64,000 nucleotides of DNA from the NCBI GenBank assembly GCA_016188005.1, contig JACPIQ010000086.1:62001-126000 (forward strand). Direction: 5' to 3'. Under the pieces are notes generated by a model that did not search any database, was not told the origin of the DNA, and saw only the letters and a program-made list of their open reading frames with translations. The stretch comes from Candidatus Rokuibacteriota bacterium (lineage in GTDB: Bacteria > Methylomirabilota > Methylomirabilia > Rokubacteriales > CSP1-6). The first letter of the stretch is position 1; each line of letters begins with the position of its first letter. This document shows positions 26,940-37,271 of the stretch, piece by piece. The position numbers and the translations under genes were made by a program.

Positions 26940-29900
26940 GTCCTGGCCCTCCTCCCCCGGGAGCGCCTCTGAGGCGAGCCAGGGCCCGCGACAGCACGCC
27001 GGCCCCCACCCGTCTCATGGCGATCTCGGGAATCAGCAGCGCGGCCACCAGCCCGACCAGCCACGGCCACAGATCCAGGGTGAGGCGCGAGCGCCGCCTC
27101 TGCTGGAGGAACGCGTCCCGCGGCTGCGCGAGCGCACTGCCCCCCGTGATCTCCGACAGCTCGCGGAGCAGGGTCTCGTCCACGCCCAGATCCCTGAACT
27201 CCTGCGCATACGGTACCACCAGCCCGGCGAGCTGGGAGCCGATCATCTGCTCACCGCGGCGCTGCGCCATCCCCACCAGGTACACCCCCTCCTGGGAGGC
27301 CGGGAATCGGCCACGGTAGCGCCCCGGCGCGACCTGCTCCAGCTCCACCACGTCGCGTTGCTTGTCGGGGGAGACGACGCCCACCTGGGAGTCCAGGAAG
27401 TTGATGAACTCGCCCTTGCTGTCCACGGCGTCGACGACCACCTCGCCGCGGTCGTCCAGCCGTGCCACCGACGCGACGGTGTCGCTGCGCGTGCCCGAGC
27501 GCACGGTCCAGCGCGTGAGCTGGGACCAGAACTTGGTGAAGCCCGGCCAGCGCTGCCAGAGCACCGCCCACTTCGCCTTGGCGTCCGAGGTGAAGGCCAC
27601 GGACCGGCCGAGGCCGTAGCGCCAGGTGGCCAGGAGCGGATCCTCCTGGTGGGTCATGAGCACCATCTCGGCCGTGCCCTTGAGGCTGGTGGCCACGTAG
27701 CCGCCCAGCGGAGGCGCCTGGCGCCAGTCGATCTCCTGGACGGCCTCGTGCGCCGGGCTCGCCAGCGTGGCCCTGAAGGGCTGCTCCACCAGCGACGCCT
27801 TCGACGCCAGCTGCGTCTCGAGGGTGAAGATGCGCGGGATCGTCGAGTCGTCCTCGGTATAGTAGAAGCGCCCGCGGCCCCACTTGGCGATGTCGAACAT
27901 GAGCTGCACGTCGGCATCCTTGCCGATCGCCACCGTGGACACCGTGATCTTGTCCTTGGCCATGCGGCGGACGAGTCCGGCGAAGTCGCCCCGCGTCATC
28001 TGCCCGTCGGAGAGGAAGATGACGTGCTTGAGGAGCGCCGGCCGTTCGAAGAGGAGCTGGTAGGACTCCTTGAGGGCGGGATAGCCGTCGGTCCCGCCGC
28101 CGGCCTTGATGGTCGCGATGGCGCTGTGGATGGCCTGCTTGTCCCGCGCCGGGCGAATGGGCGAGTCCCAGACGAACTCGGTATCCCAGCTCATGATCCC
28201 GACCTCGTTGCGCTCGTCCAGCAGGTCCACCACCAGGTGCGCGGCCTCCTTGGCGATGTCCAGCTTCGTGACCTTGCTGTCCGTGGTCATGGCCATGGAG
28301 CCGGACCGGTCGATGGACAGCACCACCGCCAGGCTGGGGATCTCGAGCTTCTGCTTCACCTCCATCGTCACCGGAAGAGCTTCCTCGATGGGCGTGCGGT
28401 AGTAGCCCCCCAGCCCGAAGCTCTCCTCGCCTCCGAGCATCATCAGCCCGCCGCCCTGGTCGCGGACGTAGTCGCGGATGTTCTCCATCTGCTTCTTGCC
28501 GAGCTTGAGCGAGGAGACGTTCGAGAGGATGATCCCGTCGTACTTCGCGAGCCCTGCGGCATCCTTGGGAATGCGGCCCGGCTCGACCACCTCCACGTCC
28601 ACGTGCTGGGTGCGGAGCGCGGCGGCCAGGGCCTGCCCCTGGCTCCGGTCCTTCTCCGCCATGAGCACCAGCGGGCGGCCGCGCACCACGATGGTGCCCA
28701 CGGCGCGGTTGTTCTCCTCGATGGTGTCCCCCTCCACCTCGATGGCGGCCTGATAGACGTGGATCCCGCTCCGCTCGAGCGACTGCCGGTATGTGTAGAC
28801 GTTCTTGCCGGCGGACAGCCGGACCACCTGGGAGCCCAGGAACTCTCCGTTGCGGAAGAGCGAGAGCCGCCCCTGGGTGTCGGCCTGGCTCCAGGCCACG
28901 ACCTTCGCCTGGAAGGGCTCCCCGAACTTCACCTCGTGGGGCAGCACCATGGACTCCACCACGACCTCCTGGGAGAAGGTCAGCGGGGCCGGCACGTAGT
29001 AGATGTCGGCGCCCGCGTCCTTGGCGGCCTGCGCCACCGCCAGTGCGTCGCCCGCGTTCTGCCGTCCGTCGGTGAGGAGCACGAAGCGATTCGCCTGGCC
29101 CGGCGGTGCCGTGGCCAGCGCCAGCTGGAGGGCCTGCGCCAGGTTGGTACCGCGGCCCGGCGGGCGCACCTGCGGCCGCTCCAGCCTCGGGGAGGGGCGC
29201 AGCGGCTGATCCACCACGGCCTCTTCCCCGAACACGATGAGCCCCGTCTGGTCCCGCTGCCGCATGGCCGCGGCCGACTGCGCGGCGAAGCGGAAGGCGT
29301 TCTCGCGGGCCGCCAGGCTCACGCTGTCGGAGACGTCCAGCAGGAAGAGCACGTTGAGCTGGTCCACCCAGCGCGGGGCCACGGGCCGGGCGAGCGCCAC
29401 CAGCAAGGCCGCCACGAGCACGCAGCGCAGCCCGAGCGCCCAGCGGTCCCCGGCGGCGTGCGGCAGGCCGAGCCGGCCGGCGGTCTGGCGCCGCCAGTAG
29501 AGGAGTCCCTCGAGCGCCAGCACGAGGAGGGCCAGCAGGACGAAGTACGGCCAGAGCTCGCGTAGCACCGCCACCGGAGCCGTCTCGGCACGCGCGCCCT
29601 CGACGACGGCCGGCAGGGGCCGTGGCGTCAGGTCGGACTCCTCGGCGTTCATGAGGTTGACGGCGACCCGCGTCTCACCCCGCGTGGTGCCCACGCTGTA
29701 CACGCCCACCTCGTCGGTGTCGGTGAAGCTCGCGACGCCCCGCGTGACCTGCGCCTGGGTGCTCCGGCCCGACGGTGTCGTCACGGTCGCGGTGGTGACG
29801 CCGTGCTCCACCGGCAACAGGATCGGCCGGCCCGCCTGGAGTTGCAGGCTCGACTGGTCGAGGCCCGCGGGGTGAAGCCAGCGCAGGCTCTTGGAGAGCA

Positions 29901-31314
29901 TGAGCGGGAAGGCGACCCGGAGCGGGAAGTCGGACTTGAACAGGTCGAAGCCGAAGAACACCGCCTTGCGCTCCTGCTCCTCCAGCACGTAGATGAGGGG
30001 ACCGCCCACGGCCTCCACCAGCGTCTTCCCGGCGGCCAGCGGCCGGACCCGCAGCGCCTCCTCGATGGCGACCTTGGCGAAGTCGATCTGGCGCATGATC
30101 GGGTGCGCCCGGTCCCAGTCCATGATCACGGGCCCCTCGAGACGCCCCAGGACCTCCAGCGGCACGTCCGGCGGGGCCGTGTTGACGAGCACGAAGCGCC
30201 CGTTCCCGATCCGCGGCGGGCTCGCGCTGTCCACGACCACGACGTCGAACCCCTCCATGCCCCCCTGGTAGGCGTCCGGCGTGCGCGTCTCCAGCTGCAC
30301 CTGCGGATCGGTGCGAAGGACCTTCTCGAGGAAGAGGTTGCCAGGGCTCACCAGCAGCACCGCGATCGCCCGCGGCGGCGGGATCACCGCGTGCGCCACG
30401 TTGTCGGCCTCGAGGTCGTCCGACACGTCGATGCGGGCGCGCACGACGCCTCCGCCCGGGTGGCTGAACGGCAGCACGAGCGCGCGCCTCACCTGGGGTT
30501 CGAGGGCCAGGGACTTCTCCGCGATGAGCTCGCCGTCCAGGGTGAGCGTCAGCGTGAAGGTCTGGGGCTCCTGGGAGAAGTTCACCACCGAGAGGAAGGC
30601 CTGCGACTCGAAGGAGCCGAAGTAGTTTCGGCGCACGGCCAGGTTCGTGATGGCCACGTTGCGCCCTCGCTCGCCCACCCCGACCCACCGGACGCGGACG
30701 TCGTCGCCCTGGGCCTGGAGGGCGGCCGGGTGCGCGCCGTCGGTGAAGACGTGGATCTCCGCTCTGGCGTCCGAGCCCACCAGCGCGCGAGCGGTCCGGA
30801 CCCCGTCACCCAGGCGATCGGGCAGGTCTCGCGCACGCAGCCCGCGGAGGGCCGCGACGACGACATCACGGTCGCGGGTGAACGGCACCGGCACCTTCGG
30901 CTGGATGCCGGACTCGATCACCATGACCTCGGCGCCAGCGCCCAGGCGGCCCACGAGGTCCAGCGCCTGCCGCTGCGCGCGAGCGAAGCGCGACGGGCTC
31001 ACGTCGCGGGCCTGCATGGAGGCGGAGGTGTCCATCACGACGACGATCTTCTTGGCCCCGTAGCCCATCACCGTCACGGCCGGCCGCGCCAGGGCCACGG
31101 TGAGCGCAAGGAGCGCCAGGATCTGGAGCCACATGAGGGGATCGCGCTGCAGGCGCTGGAAGAAGGCCGAGGCCTCGCGGTCGCGGAGCGAGGGGTCCCA
31201 CAGGAGGAGACTCGACACGCTCTGCTGTCGTCGCCTGACCTTCAGGAAGTACAGGAGCAGCAGCGGGACGGCCAGGGTCGCCAGCAGCAGGGAGAACGGG
31301 CTGAGGAAGCTCAT
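26914..31314 (-). CDS. Giant membrane protein with three VWA domains (BatA-like fusion)
   Basis: The 1466-residue protein begins like BatA, with two membrane helices (about residues 6-24 and 58-79) and a first VWA domain with MIDAS DTSAS at 95-99. A second helix-anchored unit starts near 580 and has a VWA-type DVSDS near 655. A glutamine-amidotransferase-like Rossmann segment (YDGIILSNVSSLKL, GGGLMMLGGEESFG) lies around 930-980. A third VWA follows, with DRSGS near 1000 and GGGTDGYPAL. A final helix is near 1415-1440. Two proteins usually encoded separately appear fused. The ATG overlaps the DUF58 stop (ATGA). The operon suggests envelope or metal-linked assembly with MoxR. Confidence 0.88.
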   Translation of the reverse strand: MSFLSPFSLLLATLAVPLLLLYFLKVRRRQQSVSSLLLWDPSLRDREASAFFQRLQRDPLMWLQILALLALTVALARPAVTVMGYGAKKIVVVMDTSASMQARDVSPSRFARAQRQALDLVGRLGAGAEVMVIESGIQPKVPVPFTRDRDVVVAALRGLRARDLPDRLGDGVRTARALVGSDARAEIHVFTDGAHPAALQAQGDDVRVRWVGVGERGRNVAITNLAVRRNYFGSFESQAFLSVVNFSQEPQTFTLTLTLDGELIAEKSLALEPQVRRALVLPFSHPGGGVVRARIDVSDDLEADNVAHAVIPPPRAIAVLLVSPGNLFLEKVLRTDPQVQLETRTPDAYQGGMEGFDVVVVDSASPPRIGNGRFVLVNTAPPDVPLEVLGRLEGPVIMDWDRAHPIMRQIDFAKVAIEEALRVRPLAAGKTLVEAVGGPLIYVLEEQERKAVFFGFDLFKSDFPLRVAFPLMLSKSLRWLHPAGLDQSSLQLQAGRPILLPVEHGVTTATVTTPSGRSTQAQVTRGVASFTDTDEVGVYSVGTTRGETRVAVNLMNAEESDLTPRPLPAVVEGARAETAPVAVLRELWPYFVLLALLVLALEGLLYWRRQTAGRLGLPHAAGDRWALGLRCVLVAALLVALARPVAPRWVDQLNVLFLLDVSDSVSLAARENAFRFAAQSAAAMRQRDQTGLIVFGEEAVVDQPLRPSPRLERPQVRPPGRGTNLAQALQLALATAPPGQANRFVLLTDGRQNAGDALAVAQAAKDAGADIYYVPAPLTFSQEVVVESMVLPHEVKFGEPFQAKVVAWSQADTQGRLSLFRNGEFLGSQVVRLSAGKNVYTYRQSLERSGIHVYQAAIEVEGDTIEENNRAVGTIVVRGRPLVLMAEKDRSQGQALAAALRTQHVDVEVVEPGRIPKDAAGLAKYDGIILSNVSSLKLGKKQMENIRDYVRDQGGGLMMLGGEESFGLGGYYRTPIEEALPVTMEVKQKLEIPSLAVVLSIDRSGSMAMTTDSKVTKLDIAKEAAHLVVDLLDERNEVGIMSWDTEFVWDSPIRPARDKQAIHSAIATIKAGGGTDGYPALKESYQLLFERPALLKHVIFLSDGQMTRGDFAGLVRRMAKDKITVSTVAIGKDADVQLMFDIAKWGRGRFYYTEDDSTIPRIFTLETQLASKASLVEQPFRATLASPAHEAVQEIDWRQAPPLGGYVATSLKGTAEMVLMTHQEDPLLATWRYGLGRSVAFTSDAKAKWAVLWQRWPGFTKFWSQLTRWTVRSGTRSDTVASVARLDDRGEVVVDAVDSKGEFINFLDSQVGVVSPDKQRDVVELEQVAPGRYRGRFPASQEGVYLVGMAQRRGEQMIGSQLAGLVVPYAQEFRDLGVDETLLRELSEITGGSALAQPRDAFLQQRRRSRLTLDLWPWLVGLVAALLIPEIAMRRVGAGVLSRALARLRGAPGGGGPGHASPREAL

Positions 31315-32204
31315 GCGAGCAGGAAGCCCTTGAGCTGCCCCAGCATGAACTCCTCCACCGGCGTGTCGGTCACCACCCGGTGGTAACTGATCTCGTTGGC
31401 CCGACAGAAGCCCTCGGCGCGCTCGAGGAAGTCGTGGAGCCGCTGCCGGTACGCCCGCAGCGCCTCCCCGTCCAGGGTGAGGTCCCGCTCCTCACCCGTC
31501 TCGGAGTCCAGCAGGCGCAGGTCCCCGCCGAAGGCGGGGCTCATCTCCTCCGGGGCGAGGAGATGGATGACGTGGACGTCGAAGCGCCGCTCCAGCAGCG
31601 CCTTGAGGCCGCGCTCGTACCCGGCCGGGTCCAGCAGGTCCGAGACCAGCACCGCCAGTCCTGCCTCCCGGGCCCGGAGCGCGTACGTCGCGAGGCTCTC
31701 ATTGAGCGACGTGGCGCCTCCGGATTGGAGCCGGCCGAGGAAGTCCATCAGCGGCATGGCCTGCGTGCGGCCGCGGGTGGGGGCCCACCCCTCGGCGAGC
31801 CGGTCACGGAGGGCCCCCACGCCCACGCGCTCGTGATTGACGAGCCCCACGAAGCCCAGCGCCGCGGCCAGGCGCGCCGCGTAGGCGAGCTTGGAGGGAT
31901 CGCCGATACCCATGGAGGCGGAGGCGTCCAGGAGCAGGTGCAGACACAGGTCCTCCTCGTCCACGAAGAGCTTGACGTAGAGCCGGTCGAGGCGGCCGTA
32001 GATGTTCCAGTCCACGTAGCGGAGGTCGTCGCCCCAGCCGTAAGGGCGGTAGTCCGAGAACTCGACACTCATGCCCTTGCGGGGGCTGCGCCGTTCGCCC
32101 TTCACCCGCCCGCGGAACGACCGCCTCGAGAGGAGGGCGAGCCGCTCCAGCTGAGCCAGGAAGTCCGTCGAGAGCAGCTCCTGCCCTCTGGCCGCCGTCG
32201 CCAC
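31311..32204 (-). CDS. DUF58-family protein
   Basis: The 297-residue protein has the DUF58 hallmark SVEFSDYRPYGWGDDLRYVDWNIYGRLDRLYVKLF (split in the protein around residues 45-80) and a VWA-like half with LLLDASASMGIG. DUF58 proteins are regular partners of MoxR ATPases. It starts with GTG 4 bp after the preceding gene and overlaps the VWA fusion gene. It is cytosolic, with no membrane helices visible. Confidence 0.9.
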   Translation of the reverse strand: MATAARGQELLSTDFLAQLERLALLSRRSFRGRVKGERRSPRKGMSVEFSDYRPYGWGDDLRYVDWNIYGRLDRLYVKLFVDEEDLCLHLLLDASASMGIGDPSKLAYAARLAAALGFVGLVNHERVGVGALRDRLAEGWAPTRGRTQAMPLMDFLGRLQSGGATSLNESLATYALRAREAGLAVLVSDLLDPAGYERGLKALLERRFDVHVIHLLAPEEMSPAFGGDLRLLDSETGEERDLTLDGEALRAYRQRLHDFLERAEGFCRANEISYHRVVTDTPVEEFMLGQLKGFLLA

Positions 32205-32208
32205 GCGG

Positions 32209-33678
32209 CTATTTCTCGTCCAGGGACTGGAAGTACTGCTTGACCTGGGTCTGGAAGTCTCGCGGGACCTGCTCCCGCGCGATGGCCTCTTCCATCATCT
32301 TGCGGTACTGCCCGACCACACCCAGGTACTGCAGACGGGAGGGCAGGTTCGCGCCCCGGCCGAGCAGGTTGGTGTCGAACCCTTCCTTCCGCCCCGCGCG
32401 CGACTCCCCATCGACACCGACGTCGAAGGGGTTGGCCCGGAGCCGCTGGGTGGGGTCGCCCTTGCGGCTCGGGCTCTTCCCCTTGCCCGGATAGAGCCCC
32501 TCGCCGCCCTCGGGGAAGTCGCCCTCCTCCCCGGGGCCGCCCTGCCCCTGCCCGCGGTCTCTCTGCGCGCCGCGCCGGTCGGTCTCGCGCCCGCCGCGCA
32601 GCCCCTTGCCGTCGCGCCCCCCCTCCTCCAGGGACCGCAGCTTCGAGAGCGCGCGCTCCATGGCCTCCATGGCCTTGTCCGTCTGGCCCTGCTCCAGCGC
32701 CTCCATCCCCTCGCCGACGTCCCCGGCCCATGGGTTCTCCGCTCCGCCCTTGCGCCCGAGCCGCTCCATCTCGTTCAGCAGCTCGCGGAGCTTCTCCGGG
32801 GAGAGCTGGTCGGGACGCAGGCCCCCGCGCAGCGCCTTGGTCCGCTGGAACATGACCTTGTACTGGCTCTGGGTGAAGTCGCGCTGCAGGTCAGGCAAGC
32901 GGTCCACCTGCTCGAGCATCCGGATGCGCTCGTCGCCCTTCTTGAGGAATGAGTTGAAGTCGGGGCTCCGGCTGGCAAGGGAGGTGTCCTTGAAGATCGC
33001 CGTCAGGTCTCCCGGCTGCGTCTGTCCGCCCGCGCCTTGCCGCGGCACGAGACTCCGCTCCTGCACGTCGGCGCGCGGGAAGGCCTCTCGCTTGGATGCC
33101 CGGGGCCGCTCGTCCTGCTGGAGCGGCCCCGAGCGCTCCGGAGCCTTCTCTTCGTCCTCGTCGGTCTTGGCCGAGAAGTTGGGCAAGCCGCCCTTGGGCA
33201 GCGGGATCGGCGGGGCCAAGGCGAGGATGAGCCCGAGAGCCAGGGGCACGGGGATGAATTTCGCCTCACGCGGCAGGAGCCGCCGGATGATGCGCCGGCT
33301 CTCCAGCCGCTCGGCCCTGGCGAGCGTGTCGGCCACCAGGGCCTCGACGAGGGGAGTCCGGTCGGGACGCTCCGCCCACTCCAGACAGGTGGCCAGCCGA
33401 TCCTGGAAGCCGAGGCCCCTGTCGGCGAGCCGGGCCGCCTCGCCGGCGGGCACGCGCTTGAGGGCACCCACGAGGGCACCTGCACCAGCGCCCAGGACCA
33501 GGAGCCCCCCGGCCATTGCCATGGCGGCGGCCCCCAGCGTCTCCCTCAGCGCCAGCACCACCGCAGCCACGAGCGCGGCCACGAACAGCCCGCGCAGGGC
33601 GAAGAACTCCGCCCGGCGCAACCGCACCTGCCCTGTGACGTTCCGGACCAGCCGGTGGAGGATACCTGGATCGGCCAT
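32209..33678 (-). CDS. Membrane-anchored charged protein of the MoxR operon, DUF4175-like
   Basis: The 489-residue protein has two N-terminal helices (about residues 27-45 and 52-72), a further hydrophobic helix near 155-175 (VPLALGLILALAPP), then a long Gln/Arg/Glu-rich cytosolic or periplasmic part. Low-complexity tracts occur (GGRETDRRGAQRDRG; GEEGDFPEGGEG). The arrangement recalls the DUF4175 proteins that accompany MoxR/DUF58/VWA genes, but the match is by pattern only. The start at MADPGILHR follows the MoxR stop closely. Confidence 0.7.
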   Translation of the reverse strand: MADPGILHRLVRNVTGQVRLRRAEFFALRGLFVAALVAAVVLALRETLGAAAMAMAGGLLVLGAGAGALVGALKRVPAGEAARLADRGLGFQDRLATCLEWAERPDRTPLVEALVADTLARAERLESRRIIRRLLPREAKFIPVPLALGLILALAPPIPLPKGGLPNFSAKTDEDEEKAPERSGPLQQDERPRASKREAFPRADVQERSLVPRQGAGGQTQPGDLTAIFKDTSLASRSPDFNSFLKKGDERIRMLEQVDRLPDLQRDFTQSQYKVMFQRTKALRGGLRPDQLSPEKLRELLNEMERLGRKGGAENPWAGDVGEGMEALEQGQTDKAMEAMERALSKLRSLEEGGRDGKGLRGGRETDRRGAQRDRGQGQGGPGEEGDFPEGGEGLYPGKGKSPSRKGDPTQRLRANPFDVGVDGESRAGRKEGFDTNLLGRGANLPSRLQYLGVVGQYRKMMEEAIAREQVPRDFQTQVKQYFQSLDEK

Positions 33679-33695
33679 CGCCCTCCCCTTCTGGG

Positions 33696-34733
<1,038 letters not shown>

Positions 34734-34783
34734 TCGAGCTCCTTTCGCATCAGTGGGTCTGACGGCAGCGCGACATCGAAGTC

Positions 34784-34812
34784 ATGATATGGGTCGTTCC
34801 GCGACCCGTCAA
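34784..34812 (-). promoter_or_regulatory. moxR operon promoter with dyad in the spacer
   Basis: On the minus strand TTGACG (34812-34807) and TATCAT (34789-34784) are 17 bases apart. The spacer contains the inverted repeat GGGTCG-N5-CGACCC at 34791-34807, whose outer arm touches the -35, suggesting an operator. The ATG of moxR is about 50 bases downstream, with AAAGGAG ahead of it. Confidence 0.65.
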
Positions 34813-34829
34813 CCTGAAGGCCCCCCGGT

Positions 34830-35891
34830 TCAGGCTCCTCGCAGGACCCCGCATAGCTTTCCGTACAGCGCGAGGTAACCCCCGAGCTCGCGCTCCGGGC
34901 CGAAGCGCTCGCGGACGCGGGCCCGCGCCGTCTCTCCGAGCCGACGGCGCAGCTCGCGGTCGCCGAGAAGGAGGTCGAGCTTGCGCGCGAACGTTTCCGG
35001 CCCGGCGAAGAGCAGTCCGGTGACGCCGTCCTCGACCAGCGAGCGGTTGCCCGCGATGTCCGAGGCCAGCACGGCGCGCCCGAGGGCCATCGCCTCGAGC
35101 ACGGAATTGGCCATGCCTCCCTCGGAGATGGAGCAGTTGAGCACGACGTCCGCGGCCTCCAGGAGCCCGCGCATGCGCTGGTGCGGCACTGCCCCGAGGA
35201 AGCGGGCCCAGGGGCGCCCGCGGATCGCGGCGAGCAGCGCTTCGCCCTCGGCCGGGTCGAGGATGGGCCCCACGTAGCGCAGCTCGAGGCCCGGGTGGCG
35301 CAGCGCCAGCGCGTCCACGGGAGCCAGCGGGAAGAGCGGGGCCTTCACCATCCGGATGCCCGCCGGAAAGAGCAGCGAGGGACCCGACGGCGGCGGTGGC
35401 GCGACGGCGAGCCAGTGCGCCGCGCCCTGGCCTGGCTCCTCGTCGTCGAACGATGCGCTCTGTGGCACCACGTGGAGCCGGTCGGCCATCCCGGGAAGCG
35501 CCTCGATGATCCGCGAGGCCATGGACCGGTGGAACACAGTGATGCCGGCGGCTGCCTCGAGGGTCTCGCGCACGACGTCGGCGCGCTCCGGATCGAAGAG
35601 GTCGTGGTTGGCGTCCGTCCCGGTGATGGTCAGGAGCAGCGGCAAGCCCGCGGTGCGCGCGAGCCGGAGAGCCAGCGGGCCCACGCGGTAGGCGTGGAAG
35701 GCGTGCACGAGCGCGGGGGCAAAGGCCAGGATCTCCTGCTCGATGAGACCCGCGGGCATCCGCGACACGTCCCAGACGCCCAGCTCCATGCCGCGGCTCC
35801 TGAGGCCCCGCGCGATGCGCTCCACGGTGATGGCATTGCCCCGCACGGATGGATGGGCGAAGGGAGTCAGCAAGGCCACTCGCGGCGCCAT
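34830..35891 (-). CDS. GT4-type glycosyltransferase, SenB-like
   Basis: The 353-residue enzyme has a GT-B fold: N-terminal VALLTPFAHPSVRGNAITVERIARGL, central LLTITGTDANHDLFD, HVVPQSASF, and the donor-site pattern SEGGMANSVLEAMALGRAVLASDIAGN with the conserved E-x7-E. The N-terminal half (GN-x-iT, HAfHA, lTGTD, a late IxQS-like VVPQSA) resembles SenB, the selenosugar synthase that uses selenophosphate. No SenA homologue is seen. It stands just upstream of the moxR promoter and 0.5 kb from the selenium transporter. The alternative is an ordinary cell-envelope glycosyltransferase. Confidence 0.7.
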   Translation of the reverse strand: MAPRVALLTPFAHPSVRGNAITVERIARGLRSRGMELGVWDVSRMPAGLIEQEILAFAPALVHAFHAYRVGPLALRLARTAGLPLLLTITGTDANHDLFDPERADVVRETLEAAAGITVFHRSMASRIIEALPGMADRLHVVPQSASFDDEEPGQGAAHWLAVAPPPPSGPSLLFPAGIRMVKAPLFPLAPVDALALRHPGLELRYVGPILDPAEGEALLAAIRGRPWARFLGAVPHQRMRGLLEAADVVLNCSISEGGMANSVLEAMALGRAVLASDIAGNRSLVEDGVTGLLFAGPETFARKLDLLLGDRELRRRLGETARARVRERFGPERELGGYLALYGKLCGVLRGA

Positions 35892-36113
35892 GCTCGCCAA
35901 GCCTACACTCCCCTCGGGGCCCTCGCAATCCTCGACCGCCGGCCGGGGTCCCCTGAGACGCCCCGCACCGGGGCCGCCGTCGCCGCTCTGCACCCATCGC
36001 CCCCCGGCCGCCCTCTTAAGGACGGCTGGCGATCTCCCGCGGCTGTGGTAAGGTCTGTCCGGGTGCCGGCCACTCACGGGTCCGCCGACGAGGCGCGACC
36101 AACGGAGAGGTGG

Positions 36114-36377
36114 ATGGACGAGGACTCATCCGAGCTGCACTGTCGGGAGTGCGTGGACCTGCTGGCCGACTACGTGGACGGAACCCTGCCGAAGGCGCAA
36201 GCGGAGTTGCTGGACTGGCACCTGGATGGCTGCGCGCCCTGCGTCGCCTTCGTCAACACCTACAAGGGCACCGTCGACGCGGCCAGGCGGCTGCGCGAGA
36301 CGAAGATCCCCCCCGAACTGCACCGCAAGCTGGTAACCTTTCTCAAGCGCCCCGCCCAGACGGAGTCGTGGCCCTAG
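36114..36377 (+). CDS. Small zinc-finger (ZAS/zf-HC2) anti-sigma-like protein
   Basis: The 87-residue protein has the zinc-binding anti-sigma pattern: HCRECVDLLADYVDGTLP, then WHLDGCAPCVAFV (H-x3-C-x2-C). It lacks a membrane helix and a long effector domain, and is only a ZAS module plus a C-terminal helix. GGAGAGG precedes the ATG. No ECF sigma gene adjoins it. It lies on the opposite strand from all neighbours, with a weak possible promoter (TAAGGT near 36050). Confidence 0.75.
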   Translation: MDEDSSELHCRECVDLLADYVDGTLPKAQAELLDWHLDGCAPCVAFVNTYKGTVDAARRLRETKIPPELHRKLVTFLKRPAQTESWP

Positions 36378-36431
36378 CTCGGGGGGTCGGTGGCCCCGGC
36401 GCCTCGCGGTCGAGGAAATCCGAGACACGTC

Positions 36432-37271
36432 TCAGACCACGCGGCGGCGGAGGTAGGCGCTGAGCGCGTCCACCAGCGTGACCATCGCGTAGACGGCGAG
36501 GATCAGCGTCAGCAGCTCGCGCTCGAGGAAGAGGCTGATGGCGACGTGGATGCGCTGCCCGAGCCCTCCCGCGCCCACCAGCCCCAGGATCGCCGCCGCC
36601 CGGATATTGACCTCCCAGCGGTACAGCGCGTAAGAGAGGAACTGCGGGGCCGCCTGGGGGAGCATGCCGTAGAGGAGGATGCGGAGGCGACCGGCCCCGG
36701 TGGAGGCAAGCGCCTCCAGGGGACGCGGATCCACATCCTCCAGCGTCTCGCCGAAGAGCTTTCCCAGCACCCCGGCCGTGTGAAAGCCGAGCGCCAGCGC
36801 GCCAGGGAAGGGCCCCAACCCGACCACGAAGACGAAGATCACGGCCCACAGCAGCTCGGGGATCGTGCGCAGGAAGGCCAGGAGCGCCCTGCCGGCCGCG
36901 CAGACGGCCATGCGGCCGAGCCGGGCGGCCGGGGAGAGGCGGCGGCTTTCGTAGAGGACGCCGCGATAGAGGAGCGTGCGCGTGGCGACCAGCGAGAGGG
37001 GCAGGGCAAGACCCACGGCGAGGAGCGAGCCGACGAAGGAGATGGCGAAGGTCTCGACAGCGCCCTGGGCGTCGCTCGCCAGCGCCGCGCGCGACAGGTC
37101 GGGCGGGAAGAGCCGCGCCACGTAGGCCACCATCTGGCCCGCCGCCTCGCCGGCCAGCAGGCCCCTGAGGTCCACCTCCGTACCCTGATAGGACCACGCG
37201 ACGAGGCCCGCCCCCGCCGCGAGGGTGAGCCACCTGGCGCGTGCGTGACCGCGCGGGCGGGCCGGGATCAT
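36432..37271 (-). CDS. PhnE-like ABC permease of the selenium locus (second)
   Basis: The 279-residue integral membrane protein has five or six helices and the EAA-loop text EALASTGAGRLRILLYGMLPQ followed by AAAILGLVGAGGLGQRI, typical of PhnE-type permeases. Its start overlaps the preceding permease stop (ATGA). Together with the first permease, PhnC-like ATPase and PhnD-like binding protein it forms one importer. The position beside selD suggests selenium oxyanion uptake. Confidence 0.87.
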   Translation of the reverse strand: MIPARPRGHARARWLTLAAGAGLVAWSYQGTEVDLRGLLAGEAAGQMVAYVARLFPPDLSRAALASDAQGAVETFAISFVGSLLAVGLALPLSLVATRTLLYRGVLYESRRLSPAARLGRMAVCAAGRALLAFLRTIPELLWAVIFVFVVGLGPFPGALALGFHTAGVLGKLFGETLEDVDPRPLEALASTGAGRLRILLYGMLPQAAPQFLSYALYRWEVNIRAAAILGLVGAGGLGQRIHVAISLFLERELLTLILAVYAMVTLVDALSAYLRRRVV

